This document shows positions 48,364-58,437 of a stretch of DNA of 64,000 nt, piece after piece (the stretch's first letter is position 1; every line of letters begins with the position of its first letter). This DNA is from an uncultured Collinsella sp. GTDB lineage: Bacteria > Actinomycetota > Coriobacteriia > Coriobacteriales > Coriobacteriaceae. The translations under genes were made by a program, and so were the position numbers. Below the pieces are notes generated by a model that saw nothing but the letters and a program-made list of their open reading frames with translations, did no database searches and was not told where the DNA came from. The stretch spans positions 102,514 through 166,513 of the forward strand of contig URPJ01000003.1 of the NCBI GenBank assembly GCA_900549745.1. The letters run 5' to 3'.

Positions 48364-49518
48364 TTAGAAGCTACCGCGCTTCAGGAAGTCGGGAAGCTCG
48401 AACTGATCGTTGCCGAAGTTAGGAAGCTCGGTGCCACCGACGTTGCGGGTCGGAGCGGCCTGAGCCGGGCTCGTGGCAGGAGCGGTGCGCTGCGGCTCAG
48501 CGGAGGCAGCGGCCTTGCTCTGAGACTGCTGAGCAGCAAAGAGCTCGTCCTGACGGTTGACGTTGGAGTCGGAGAAGCCCGTAGCGATGACGGTGATACG
48601 CACCTGATCGCCCAGGGACTCGTCGACAACGGTACCGAAGATGATGTTGGCCTCGGGGTCGACGGCGTTGGCGACAACGTCGGCGGCGTCGCTGATCTCC
48701 TGGATGCCCAGGTCCTTGGAACCGGCGATGGAGAGCAGCACGCGCGTGGCGCCATCGATGGAGCTCTCGAGCAGCGGGCTGGAGATGGCCTGCTGGGCAG
48801 CGTCGACGGCACGGGTATCCCCAGAAGAGGTACCGATACCCATCATGGCGGTACCGGCCTGCTTCATGATGGTCTTAACATCGGCGAAGTCCAAGTTGAT
48901 GATACCGGGGACGGTGATGAGGTCGGTGATGCCCTGGGTGCCCTGGGAAAGGACGCCATCGGCAATCGCGAAGGCCTCGAGCATGGTGGTCTTCTTCTCG
49001 GCGATGTCGAGCAGCTTATCGTTAGGGATGACGATCATGGTGTCGACGCAATCGGAGAGGGTCTTAATGCCCTCCTCGGCGCTCTTCTTGCGCTTGCGGC
49101 CCTCGAAGGTGAAGGGCTTGGTCACGACGGCGACGGTCAGCGCACCGACCTCGTTCATCGCGATATCGGCAACGATGGGAGCAGCGCCGGTACCGGTGCC
49201 ACCGCCCTCGCCGCAGGTGATGAACACCATGTCGGCGCCAGCGAGCGCCTCGGCAATGTCGTCGCGGGACTCATCGGCAGCCTTGCGGCCAACCTCGGGG
49301 TTGGCGCCGGCGCCCAGGCCGCGGGTAAGGTCGGTGCCGATGTGCACCTTGATATCGGCATCAGAGATCGCGAGTGCCTGAGCATCGGTGTTGATGGCAA
49401 CAAACTCGACGCCGCGGATGCCCTCTTCGATCATTCGATTGACCGCGTTGGTACCGCCGCCGCCGACGCCGACCACCTTAATGACGGCAAGGTAGTTGTT
49501 GATCTCTGTCTCGTGCAT
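48364..49518 (-). CDS. ftsZ: Cell division protein FtsZ
   Basis: Start MHETEINNYLAVIKVVGVGG at 49518, six bases after GGAGG; 384 residues. Tubulin signature GGGTGTG, GTP-binding NRMIEEG, the T7 region FADVKTIM, and the C-terminal peptide LPDFLKRGSF for SepF binding are all present. A Gln/Ala/Pro linker (about 320-365) leads to the tail. Forms the Z ring. Separated from ftsQ by 199 bases. Confidence 0.97.
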   Translation of the reverse strand: MHETEINNYLAVIKVVGVGGGGTNAVNRMIEEGIRGVEFVAINTDAQALAISDADIKVHIGTDLTRGLGAGANPEVGRKAADESRDDIAEALAGADMVFITCGEGGGTGTGAAPIVADIAMNEVGALTVAVVTKPFTFEGRKRKKSAEEGIKTLSDCVDTMIVIPNDKLLDIAEKKTTMLEAFAIADGVLSQGTQGITDLITVPGIINLDFADVKTIMKQAGTAMMGIGTSSGDTRAVDAAQQAISSPLLESSIDGATRVLLSIAGSKDLGIQEISDAADVVANAVDPEANIIFGTVVDESLGDQVRITVIATGFSDSNVNRQDELFAAQQSQSKAAASAEPQRTAPATSPAQAAPTRNVGGTELPNFGNDQFELPDFLKRGSF

Positions 49519-49717
49519 GTCGGTCCTCCGAACAAAGGTTATAGCCATAGCATGGGTCGACCCCTGCGCACATTAACCTTCAGGTTGAAAGTAAATGCAA
49601 AGGTAAACCGTATTATGTTTGCACATTATGAACGTATCAGTCAAATAATTGACCGTGAAAACCAAACAAACCAGATAAACGGCGTGGTATGGCCCCTCAA
49701 CAAAGCATCAACCAGCG
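49519..49717 (-). other. ftsQ-ftsZ intergenic region
   Basis: About 200 bases, AT-richer than its neighbours, likely holding an ftsZ promoter. TTGACT and two CATAAT boxes are present but not at ideal spacing. GTCAA-ATAA-TTGAC is an inverted repeat. Confidence 0.5.
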
Positions 49718-50974
49718 CTACGAGGTCGGAGCGTTCCTAAATGTATAGTTACCCGGAGAACGCACATTGATATACGTTACGCCCTCTACCTGCGAAAGCA
49801 GCTTGGTGACTACGCGCTCCTTCTTGACGATATCGTTCGAATCGCCCAGCGACACCTCAATGCCGTTATTGAGGTTTGCCGAGATGGCTTCGACCGAAGG
49901 CGTGGAAATATCCTTGACTTGTCCCAAGAACTCGCTCGAAAAACCACGCACATAATCCAAGCCAGCCTTAACGGCCTTGGAGCTCACCGCCTGGCCGGAA
50001 ACCGGAGCGACATCCGCCGAGACATCAGTCAACAACACCGCGCCATAGTGCTTAGCGAGCGCCAGCGCGGCATCAATGCCGGTCAGGGTATTTGAGCCCT
50101 GCCCCGTCGTGATGACGTTGCCCTGGTCATCCACTTCGACCGACGTCGACAGCGGGGCGATCCAGGTGTCATCATCCCCGATGGCCCAGGCAAGGTCATC
50201 GGAGCTGATATAGGCAATTGCGATGACCTTGCGCTCCATCGGCGTAATGATGAGCGTATGCGGGAACTGACGCTGGACATCCACGCCCGAGACCCACGGA
50301 TTCTGCTTGAGGTCCTCGGTAATCTGGTCGGGATCGACGTTAAAAAGCGACGTTCCCTCGGGCAAATCGATCAGCTGGATAGCATCGTGCTTCGTCACGT
50401 GCTCGCTGCCTTGAATCTGAATATCAGTGGCGGTAAACAATCCAGAGTTAATCACCACGATGGCAACGACGACGAGCACGGCCAAGACGGCCAAAACGCC
50501 GCCCACGATTTTGCCTTTGCCTGTAACGACAGAAGCGGCGTCTGATGTTTTATTTGCCATCGCCCTAAGTGAAGACAACGGGTTGACGTTTTTTTTACCC
50601 GAAGGCTTCTTGGCGGTAGCCGGCACCGATGTCAGCGAGCGCGGTTTCGATGCGCCCAGCGTGCGACCTGGACGCGGCGCTTTAGTTCCCGTCGAGGGCT
50701 TAGGAGTTGCCATGGGACGGGCAGGTTTGGCGCCCATAACAGGCTTTGACGTCACCGAGGGACGCGAGGACTTTTTTGCGGCCGGACGATTACCGAGCTG
50801 CGAGCCGACGACCGGACGACTGGTCTGTCGAGCATGCCCGACAGACTTAGAGCGCGCGACGGTATTGCGTTGAGGTTTGGCAGGCGCGCCGGAACGCCCT
50901 CCGGCGCGGCGGAAGGTGGGTTTCGATGCTCTAGAAGCCGAGGAATTTAACTTCCGGTCTGAGCTCGATGCCAT
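49718..50974 (-). CDS. ftsQ: Cell division protein FtsQ with long basic N-terminal tail
   Basis: 418 residues. A ~140-residue cytoplasmic tail is rich in Ser/Lys/Arg/Pro repeats (SKPVMGAKPARPMATPKPS). One transmembrane helix follows (about 157-177, IVGGVLAVLAVLVVVAIVVI), then POTRA (DIQIQGSEHVTKHDAIQLID) and FtsQ beta domain (FPHTLIITPMERKVIAI). Starts inside murB (44-base overlap). Links early and late division proteins. Confidence 0.92.
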   Translation of the reverse strand: MASSSDRKLNSSASRASKPTFRRAGGRSGAPAKPQRNTVARSKSVGHARQTSRPVVGSQLGNRPAAKKSSRPSVTSKPVMGAKPARPMATPKPSTGTKAPRPGRTLGASKPRSLTSVPATAKKPSGKKNVNPLSSLRAMANKTSDAASVVTGKGKIVGGVLAVLAVLVVVAIVVINSGLFTATDIQIQGSEHVTKHDAIQLIDLPEGTSLFNVDPDQITEDLKQNPWVSGVDVQRQFPHTLIITPMERKVIAIAYISSDDLAWAIGDDDTWIAPLSTSVEVDDQGNVITTGQGSNTLTGIDAALALAKHYGAVLLTDVSADVAPVSGQAVSSKAVKAGLDYVRGFSSEFLGQVKDISTPSVEAISANLNNGIEVSLGDSNDIVKKERVVTKLLSQVEGVTYINVRSPGNYTFRNAPTS

Positions 50975-51842
50975 ACGCCTCCCTCACCTTTCCGTGCACA
51001 TGTCTGATAACCGCGGCAACGTCATCGGCCGAGGCGGTTCCGTTATTAACGATAAAATTAGCGTGAACGGGCGAAACTTCTGCGCCGCCAATCGAAAAAC
51101 CCTTTAATCCACAATCCTCGATAAGCTTGCCCACACTCGCATCGGGCGGGTTGCGAAAGACCGACCCGCAGGACGCGCGACCCATGGGCTGCGTTCGCTT
51201 GCGCCTCGTCAGGTACCGCTCCATGCGCTCGCGAATGTCGGCCTTGGGCGCCGGTTTAAGCTTGAGCACACACTCGAGGATGATCTCATTGCGGGGAAGG
51301 CTACATTCGCGGTAGCCCCAAGTGATCTCGGACCCCGCATAATGCTTGATACCGGATGCCGGGTCAAACGTTACGACATCCTCAACCAGCGAGCCAATCC
51401 ACTCGGTCCGTGTGCCGGCATTCATAGATATCGCACCGCCGACCGAGCCAGGGATGCCAACGGCAAACTCAAGGCCCGAGAGGCTACGCGACAGGGCATC
51501 GTTGACCAGGCGCGCAAACATCACGCCCGCACCGACCGTCAGCGTACAACCGTCATCTGCAACAACCGTGCGCTGAAACTCACGTCCGAGCGAAATGACG
51601 GCACCGCGATAACCGCCATCGGCAACCAGCAGATTGGAGCCCTTGCCGATGATGACCCACGGCACCTGCTCGCGATCGAGCACCGCCACGGCGCGGCGGA
51701 GGGCATGATAGCTATGGCACGTCACAAAGAGGTCGGCCTTGCCGCCGATACGATAGCTCGTATGACGCGCAAGGCGCTCGTCCTCGATCACATCCGTGTC
51801 GATCATGCCCGAGAGCGCCATGACGGCGTTAAACAGACCCAT
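50931..51842 (-). CDS. murB: UDP-N-acetylenolpyruvoylglucosamine reductase MurB
   Basis: 303 residues. FAD-binding SYRIGGKADLFV, GKGSNLLVADGGYRG, GIPGSVGGAISMNAG, and the Ser-containing GRASCGSVFRNP active segment near the end. Makes UDP-MurNAc. Overlaps ftsQ. Confidence 0.96.
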   Translation of the reverse strand: MGLFNAVMALSGMIDTDVIEDERLARHTSYRIGGKADLFVTCHSYHALRRAVAVLDREQVPWVIIGKGSNLLVADGGYRGAVISLGREFQRTVVADDGCTLTVGAGVMFARLVNDALSRSLSGLEFAVGIPGSVGGAISMNAGTRTEWIGSLVEDVVTFDPASGIKHYAGSEITWGYRECSLPRNEIILECVLKLKPAPKADIRERMERYLTRRKRTQPMGRASCGSVFRNPPDASVGKLIEDCGLKGFSIGGAEVSPVHANFIVNNGTASADDVAAVIRHVHGKVREAYGIELRPEVKFLGF

Positions 51843-51847
51843 TAGAC

Positions 51848-53266
51848 TTAAGCGTCTTTCTTGGCAGTCAGATACTCGATAAACTCGGGACCGACGGTCG
51901 TAACGTCACCGGCACCCATTGTGAGCAGCAGGTCGCCCTCGCCCACCATCTGCTCGAGCTCCTGATTGAGCTCAAGACGGCTGGAGCAGTACACGACCTC
52001 CTTGCCAGGATGCTTGGCGCGCACGGTATCGGCGAGCATCTTAGAGGTGACACCCGGAATGGGCATCTCGCCAGCCGAGAACACATCAATCAGCAGCAGT
52101 TTATCGGCATTGGCAAATGCATCGGCAAAGTCGTCGCACAGGGCCTGCAGGCGCGAATAGCGATGCGGCTGGAACACGACGTCGACGTGCTTGTAGCCCA
52201 GCGACGAAGCGGCAGCAAGCGTCGCCTTGATCTCGGTGGGGTGATGGCCGTAATCATCGACCACGGTGATGCCATCGATATCGCCCACGTGGGTAAAGCG
52301 ACGGCGGACGCCCTCAAAGCTCGAGAGCGCCTTGGCGGCGGCGTCGATGTCAAGGCCCAGGACATGGGCGACGGTGAGCACCGCCGTGGCGTTGAGCATG
52401 TTGTGGCGACCGGGATTGCTCTTGATCTCCACAGCGTGCTCAGTGCCGTCCTCAAAGCGAACGATAAAGTCGCTCTGGATGCCCTTGACATCCGGGTGCA
52501 TGCAGACGATGTCGTTGCTCTCGGCAAAGCCGTAGGAAAGCACGTGACGGCCCGTCGACTTGGCGAGCTCGACCAGATGCGGGTCCTCACCGCAGACGAT
52601 GACGGTGCCGTCCTCGCCCACCAGGCTCATGAATTTGGCGAAAGTTGCCTCGATCTCCTCGATACCCGAGTAGTGATCGAGGTGGTCGGCCTCGACGTTG
52701 GTCACAATGACCACGTTGGGGTTCAGGAACAGGAAGGAGCTGTCGGACTCGTCGGCCTCGGCGACAAAGTAGTCGCCCGAGCCGTTCTTGCCGTTCGTGT
52801 CATAGCCCTCGACGATGCCACCGATCAGGAAGCTCGGATCCAGACCCATGCGGTCGAGCATGGTGGCGCACATCGAAGACGTGGTGGTCTTGCCATGCGT
52901 GCCGGCAACAGCGACGGTGGTGTAGCCGTGGCCCAAAGCAGAGAGCATCTTGGCACGGGGCCACACGGGAATACCAAGCTCGCGAGCGCGCACGAGTTCA
53001 GGGTTGGACTCCGGAATAGCGGTGGAGACAACAACCACGTCGGGCTTGACCTCGTCGATCGTGGCGGCCTCATGGCCCACATGCACCTTCACACCAGCGC
53101 GGGTAAGCTGGCGGATATAACGTGACGTCTTAAGGTCGGAGCCGGTAACGGCATAACCGCGCTCGTGCAGAACGAGGGCGATGCCGCTCATGCCGGCGCC
53201 GCCGATACCGATAAAGTGGGCGCTCTTAAACTCGGGCGCGGAGGTTGCAGTCTGGGAATCAGCCAT
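51848..53266 (-). CDS. murC: UDP-N-acetylmuramate--L-alanine ligase MurC
   Basis: Start MADSQTATSAPEFKSAHFIG; 472 residues. N-terminal GIGGAGMSGIA, P-loop GTHGKTTTSSM, central VTNVEADHLDHY and C-terminal DDYGHHPTEIKATL blocks are all present. Adds L-Ala to UDP-MurNAc. Confidence 0.97.
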   Translation of the reverse strand: MADSQTATSAPEFKSAHFIGIGGAGMSGIALVLHERGYAVTGSDLKTSRYIRQLTRAGVKVHVGHEAATIDEVKPDVVVVSTAIPESNPELVRARELGIPVWPRAKMLSALGHGYTTVAVAGTHGKTTTSSMCATMLDRMGLDPSFLIGGIVEGYDTNGKNGSGDYFVAEADESDSSFLFLNPNVVIVTNVEADHLDHYSGIEEIEATFAKFMSLVGEDGTVIVCGEDPHLVELAKSTGRHVLSYGFAESNDIVCMHPDVKGIQSDFIVRFEDGTEHAVEIKSNPGRHNMLNATAVLTVAHVLGLDIDAAAKALSSFEGVRRRFTHVGDIDGITVVDDYGHHPTEIKATLAAASSLGYKHVDVVFQPHRYSRLQALCDDFADAFANADKLLLIDVFSAGEMPIPGVTSKMLADTVRAKHPGKEVVYCSSRLELNQELEQMVGEGDLLLTMGAGDVTTVGPEFIEYLTAKKDA

Positions 53267-53363
53267 GTGCTCGTGTACTCCTTGCGTAAACACTGCCTGT
53301 AACCCGTTAACTGTACCGCACCTACCGCATCAGCGCGAGGGCGACCGACGATATCCCGTCTAA

Positions 53364-54479
53364 CTAACGCAAACCCTCTACCGCATCCGCCAGAAGAGCG
53401 GCGGCCCTATCCTGAGCCAGACCACGCGCCGCCTGACGCATGGCGTCGCGCGCCGCCGCGTCATCGACCAGGTGCAGCAGTTCATCGGCAAAGGCAAAAC
53501 CGTCGATATCGGCATCGGCGCAGAGCACGCCGGCCCCGGCGTCGACCAGATAACGGGCATTGGTGGTTTGGTGGTCGGCCGTCGCATGCGGATACGGCAC
53601 GAGCACCGAAGGTACGGCGAGCGCAGCGATCTCGGCCACGCTCGATGCGCCCGAACGCGAGAGCACCAAATCGGCAGCAGCCAGCATATCGCCCATGTTG
53701 TCGATGTAAGACTGGACGCGGTAACGCTTCGCCTCCTCGGGCGTCAGCGCCAAAGCGCGCTCGGTCTCCTCAAAGCCGTCGGCACCCGTCGAATGCAACA
53801 CATAGAGGTTCTTGCGCGAAAGCAGCTCGTTTTTGAGCGAAACCACGCGCTCGTTGAGGTGCTGGGCGCCAAGTGAACCGCCAAAGACGAGCAGCAGCGT
53901 AGCGTCCTCGGGAACGCCAAGTGCTTTGCGGCCGCGAGCGCGATCGCCCTCGATCACCGAGCGACGTACGGGGTTGCCGGTCATGAGCACGTGGCCAGGG
54001 TCACCTTCGCGCTCAAAGACCGAACGCGCTGCCGGCACCGAGATGCACACGCGGGCGGCGTGGGAGTTCATCATCTTGTTGGCCAGGCCCGGAACAGAGT
54101 TCTGCTCATGCAGCAGATACGGAACGCCCGCGCCCTTGCACCACCCCAGCAGCGGAACCTCGACATAGGCTCCGAAACCGATGGCAGCGTCGGGCTTGCC
54201 GACCTTTGAGAAATGACCAGCGAGCGCACGCTTGGCCTTGTTGACACGCCACAGCGAGGTCAGCGCCGTCCAAGGACGGGAGCGGTCGAAGCCAGTGACC
54301 GTAATGGGCACAAAATCAAACCCAGCCTCGGGGACCAGACGACCCTCGAGCTTGCGCGACTGGCCCACGAACACAACGTGGTGGCCACGATCACGCAGCT
54401 CTTCGGCCAAGGCGAGCGCGGGGTTGATGTGTCCTGCCGTGCCGCCGGCTGCAATAGCAACGGTCATCTTATCGGTCAT
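53364..54479 (-). CDS. murG: UDP-GlcNAc transferase MurG
   Basis: Start MTDKMTVAIAAGGTAGHINP at 54479 after AAGGGA; 371 residues. GGTAGHINPALALAEELRDRG, EQNSVPGLANK, FGGSLGAQHLNE and SRSGASSVAEIAAL are the GT-B signatures. Attaches GlcNAc to lipid I at the membrane. Overlaps the ftsW stop. Confidence 0.97.
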   Translation of the reverse strand: MTDKMTVAIAAGGTAGHINPALALAEELRDRGHHVVFVGQSRKLEGRLVPEAGFDFVPITVTGFDRSRPWTALTSLWRVNKAKRALAGHFSKVGKPDAAIGFGAYVEVPLLGWCKGAGVPYLLHEQNSVPGLANKMMNSHAARVCISVPAARSVFEREGDPGHVLMTGNPVRRSVIEGDRARGRKALGVPEDATLLLVFGGSLGAQHLNERVVSLKNELLSRKNLYVLHSTGADGFEETERALALTPEEAKRYRVQSYIDNMGDMLAAADLVLSRSGASSVAEIAALAVPSVLVPYPHATADHQTTNARYLVDAGAGVLCADADIDGFAFADELLHLVDDAAARDAMRQAARGLAQDRAAALLADAVEGLR

Positions 54480-55995
54480 GGTAGTCCCTTCGTACACGCG
54501 GTCCCTGGTCGTCGGTGCGCAGACGCGCCGACGGGTCCGAGTTCAAATCGATTCGATTATATCCGCCGCCCGCGTTGCGAGGGCTGGGGCGCTGAGGACG
54601 ACCTTGCGGCGCCGTTCGCTGACGCGGGCGGACTGCCGGCTCGGTCGCAGAGCCATCCAGGACGGTAAAACCGTTACGCGAAGATCGCTCGCCGCGCACG
54701 TGGGGCACGCCAGCGGTACTCTCATCCATAACGGCAAAGCTCTCGCGGCGACGGTCGTACTCATCGCGACGGGCGCTCTCGTACGAAACGCGCAGGATCA
54801 ATCCGGCAAGCATAAGCGACACAATAATCGACGAACCGCCGTAGCTAATAAACGGCAACGGTTTGCCCGTCATGGGAAACACGTTGAGGATGCCCAACGC
54901 GTTAATCAAAAACTGCACCGCGAGAATGACCGCGGAGCCAGACGCCATAAGCGCGCCCCGACGATCGGTCGCCTGCTCGGCAATGCGAAACGCCGAATAG
55001 ATCAGCATCGCAAACACCAAGAAGAACAGCACGGTTCCGACAAAACCGACTTCCTCGCCAATGATGGCCAGGATGTAGTCATTGTGCGCCTCGGGCAGAT
55101 ACGAGTACTTCATGGTTGAGTTGCCGATGCCACGGCCGAACAGACCGCCCGAGGCAAAGGCCATGATGGCAAGCGTAGCCTGATAGCCGTCACCATACTC
55201 GTCGGCCCAAGGGTTCAAGGCAACCTGAATACGCACCATACGGTACGGCTCTGCAACAAGCGCAATCACAATCACGAGAATGCCGAAGATTAGCACGCCG
55301 ATGATAAATCTGGGGTCGAGACCCGCAAACAACGCCATGCACATGAGGGTCAACAGGATGATCAGGACAGTACCGAAATCGGGCTGGATAAAGATCAGAA
55401 AGAGCGAAATGCCCAAGTAGATGCCCATCTTGCGAAGGAATTCGTTGATGTTGCCACCGGGCGAAAAGAAACGATCAAGCATGATGGCCGAATACGCAAT
55501 GGCAAATGGCTTTAAAAACTCGGAAGGCTGGAACTGAATGCCGGCAATGTTGAGCCAGCGCGTGGCGCCACGGCTGCCGCTGCCCACCAAGAACACCAGA
55601 AACAGTAGCCCTATCATGCCTATGAGGAAGATCCTGAGCACGTCTTCCCCAAACCAACTGTCCGGCAAGATGCGCACGATGGCAACCATAGCCAGCACGC
55701 CAACTCCGGCAAACGCGGCTTGTCGAAACAGAAAAAACGTCGCCGAGCCATTCTCGTGCAGCGCCTCGACCGAAGACGCCGAGTACACCATCAGCAGGCC
55801 AAAGCACACCAATGTAAACAGGCAGGCCATGAATATCAAACGGGGGCGCATGATACGGGCGGGAACGCCGGCAATATAGCGTTCGCTAAACGTCTGCCCG
55901 CCGCGACCGGAACGCGGTGTGCTGCGCCGCGAGGAAGCACGGTCCGAGTCGGGCCTCCTCATACCTTGTCGGGGGCTCTCCTCTCTCACCGGCAA
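54469..55995 (-). CDS. ftsW: Lipid II polymerase/SEDS protein FtsW
   Basis: 508 residues from a TTG start (55995; a GTG two codons later is also possible). About ten transmembrane helices from residue ~50; SEDS signatures GATRWLNIAGIQFQPSEFLK, QPDFGTVLIILL and GKPLPFISYGGSSI. Cytoplasmic tails at both ends are long (about 45 and 110 residues, Arg/Pro rich). Works with the FtsI transpeptidase. Confidence 0.95.
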   Translation of the reverse strand: MPVREESPRQGMRRPDSDRASSRRSTPRSGRGGQTFSERYIAGVPARIMRPRLIFMACLFTLVCFGLLMVYSASSVEALHENGSATFFLFRQAAFAGVGVLAMVAIVRILPDSWFGEDVLRIFLIGMIGLLFLVFLVGSGSRGATRWLNIAGIQFQPSEFLKPFAIAYSAIMLDRFFSPGGNINEFLRKMGIYLGISLFLIFIQPDFGTVLIILLTLMCMALFAGLDPRFIIGVLIFGILVIVIALVAEPYRMVRIQVALNPWADEYGDGYQATLAIMAFASGGLFGRGIGNSTMKYSYLPEAHNDYILAIIGEEVGFVGTVLFFLVFAMLIYSAFRIAEQATDRRGALMASGSAVILAVQFLINALGILNVFPMTGKPLPFISYGGSSIIVSLMLAGLILRVSYESARRDEYDRRRESFAVMDESTAGVPHVRGERSSRNGFTVLDGSATEPAVRPRQRTAPQGRPQRPSPRNAGGGYNRIDLNSDPSARLRTDDQGPRVRRDYHDR

Positions 55996-55998
55996 CCC

Positions 55999-57405
55999 CT
56001 ATTCCATTTGCGATTTCGCCGCAGCGGCAAGCTGGGCCACATAGTCCTTAAACACGCGGCCGCGCTCCTCATAGCCCGAGAACTCATCGAACGAAGAGCA
56101 GGCAGGAGAAAGTAAGATCACGTCGCCACGGCTCGACAGCGAACGGGCGACGTCCACGGCATCGCGCAGGTCATCCGCCTGGGCGATATCCACGTCACCA
56201 TCGACATCGGCCTCGTCCATAGCGGCGGTAAAGCGCTCGCGCGCATCGCCAAAGCAAACGACCGAGCGCACGTTGTCCATAACGACGCGGGCAAAGTCCG
56301 CAAGCGGCGTACCCTTATCGTGGCCGCCGAGCAGCAAGATCACGTCGTCATCGGGAAATGCCGTCAGTGCCTTCTCGACCGCATCGGTGTTAGTCGCCTT
56401 GGAATCGTTGACGTAGCGCACGCCGTCAATCTCGCCACACGGCTCCACGCGGTGCTCGAGCGGCTGGAACGAGGCCAGACCGCGGCAGACACCGTCGACA
56501 TCGGCACCGACTGCCAAGGCAGCCGTGGCAGCGCACAGGGCATTGATAACATTGTGATGGCCCGAGATCTTGAGCTCGGATGTAGCGATGAGCGGGGTCT
56601 CGACACCCTTCAGACGCACGATCATCTTGCCATCGCGCACAAAGGCGGCATCCTCGCCCTCAGGCTCGTCAAAGGCAACCTTGCAGATGCGATGACCCGG
56701 CGTGTAGATGTACTCATCGAACTCGTGAATGCCGGCGTCTTCGACGTCGACAACCACCAGATCGTCATCGACCATATTGTCAAACAGTTTGATCTTGGCA
56801 AGCGCATAGTTCTTATGACTCTTATGCCAGCCCAAGTGGTCGGGAGTGATGTTGAGCAGCACCGCCACGCGGGGGTGGAGCTCGGTTGTCGTAGCAATCT
56901 GATAGCTCGAGAGCTCAGCCACAAACCACTCGTTGTGGGCTCGGCCGTCAATCTCGTTGACCGGCGGCTCGCCGATGTTGCCGACAGCAACGCTGGCCTC
57001 GCCGGCAGCCTTAAGCAGATAATCAGTCAGCGACGTGGTGGTCGTCTTGCCGTTGGTGCCCGTGATGGCAATCCAGTTATCGGGCGACAGGCGATAGGCA
57101 AACTCGGGCTCACCCATAATCTGGGCGGCATGCTCGCGCCCAGCCTTAAAGAAGCCCGAGAACTCCGAGATGCCCGGGCACGTCACGCATACGTCATAGG
57201 CGCCCTCGACCTGTTCGGTCCCATAGACAAACGACGCACCAGCAGCCTCGAGCGCACGCGTGGCGTCATTGGGCTCAGAGGTGCCACCGCCATACACGGT
57301 AACGGCACTTACGCGCTCGGGATGTGCCAGCGCCCAGCGGGCGACATCGAGACCGGATTTGCCTTGACCCAAAACGAGCAGGCTAAAGACATCAGCAAGA
57401 GACAT
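55999..57405 (-). CDS. murD: UDP-MurNAc-L-Ala--D-Glu ligase MurD
   Basis: 468 residues. GQGKSGLDVARWAL, P-loop GTNGKTTTTSLTDYLL, NITPDHLGWHKS and NDSKATNTDAVEKAL. Adds D-Glu. Abuts ftsW. Confidence 0.96.
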   Translation of the reverse strand: MSLADVFSLLVLGQGKSGLDVARWALAHPERVSAVTVYGGGTSEPNDATRALEAAGASFVYGTEQVEGAYDVCVTCPGISEFSGFFKAGREHAAQIMGEPEFAYRLSPDNWIAITGTNGKTTTTSLTDYLLKAAGEASVAVGNIGEPPVNEIDGRAHNEWFVAELSSYQIATTTELHPRVAVLLNITPDHLGWHKSHKNYALAKIKLFDNMVDDDLVVVDVEDAGIHEFDEYIYTPGHRICKVAFDEPEGEDAAFVRDGKMIVRLKGVETPLIATSELKISGHHNVINALCAATAALAVGADVDGVCRGLASFQPLEHRVEPCGEIDGVRYVNDSKATNTDAVEKALTAFPDDDVILLLGGHDKGTPLADFARVVMDNVRSVVCFGDARERFTAAMDEADVDGDVDIAQADDLRDAVDVARSLSSRGDVILLSPACSSFDEFSGYEERGRVFKDYVAQLAAAAKSQME

Positions 57406-57414
57406 GAAAGACCA

Positions 57415-58434
57415 CTATCCCAACTGGAAGAACAGAGCAAGGCCAACGGCACCAAAGGCAGCAGCGATAATCCAAAAACGGATGACGACCTTGGTCTCGG
57501 CCCAGCCCTTCTTTTCGAAATGATGATGGATGGGCGCCATAAGGAAGACGCGCTTGTGCGTAAAGTGGAAGTAGACAACCTGAATCATGACCGACAGGGT
57601 CTCAACGATAAACAGGCCGCCGATGATAAGGGAGACGACCTCGGTGTTGGTCATGATGGACGTGCAGGCAAACGCGGCGCCCAGGGCAAGCGAGCCGGTA
57701 TCGCCCATAAAGATGCTCGCCGGATAGCAGTTGAACCACAGAAAGCCCAAGCAGGCACCGGCACACGCGGTGCAGAAGATGGACAGGTTCACGTCTCCGT
57801 GCAAAAACGCCATGGCAGCCATGGCGAGCATGGCAATCATGGAGGTGCCGCCAGCAAGACCGTCAAGGCCATCGGTCAGGTTCACGGCATTAGAAAGACC
57901 GGCGATCATCAGCCAGCAAAAGACAATGTAGAGCCACGGGAACGAAAGGCCGCAGATGGTGGTCGAAAGCACGCCAAGGTCAATCGTCAGGCCGCCGGGA
58001 AAACGAATCTCGGGGGCGACGCCGCACCAGTTAACGGCAAGTACCGTAAAGGTGACACAGATAATGGTTAGGCCGATCATCTTGGCATGAGGCGTCAGAC
58101 CGAGCGAGCGCCCATGCGTAACGGAGGTCAGGTCGTCGATCAGGCCCAGCACGCCGGTCGCCAGCGTGGCGAGCAGCACGAGCACGAGCTCGGTGGTGAG
58201 CTTGCCCATCAGCAGGCAGGTCAGCGAAATCGCAACAAGGATGATGACGCCGCCCATGGTCGGCGTACCCTGTTTAATCAAATGACGCTTGGGGCCGTCG
58301 GCTCGGACCTGTTGGCCGATACCCTCGACCTTCAGCAGCTTGATCCACCACGGCATGAGCAGCAGCGCAATGGCAGCGGCGATGCCAAGCCCCAAAAAAG
58401 CCTGATACGTTGGATACGAGGGATTGCCGAACAT
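57415..58434 (-). CDS. mraY: Phospho-MurNAc-pentapeptide transferase MraY
   Basis: 339 residues, ten transmembrane helices. GTPTMGGVIILVAI, GLIDDLTSV, NLTDGLDGLAGG (catalytic Asp), GDTGSLALGAA and the late APIHHHFEKKGWAETKVVIRFW block. Makes lipid I. Confidence 0.97.
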   Translation of the reverse strand: MFGNPSYPTYQAFLGLGIAAAIALLLMPWWIKLLKVEGIGQQVRADGPKRHLIKQGTPTMGGVIILVAISLTCLLMGKLTTELVLVLLATLATGVLGLIDDLTSVTHGRSLGLTPHAKMIGLTIICVTFTVLAVNWCGVAPEIRFPGGLTIDLGVLSTTICGLSFPWLYIVFCWLMIAGLSNAVNLTDGLDGLAGGTSMIAMLAMAAMAFLHGDVNLSIFCTACAGACLGFLWFNCYPASIFMGDTGSLALGAAFACTSIMTNTEVVSLIIGGLFIVETLSVMIQVVYFHFTHKRVFLMAPIHHHFEKKGWAETKVVIRFWIIAAAFGAVGLALFFQLG

Positions 58435-58437
58435 GGG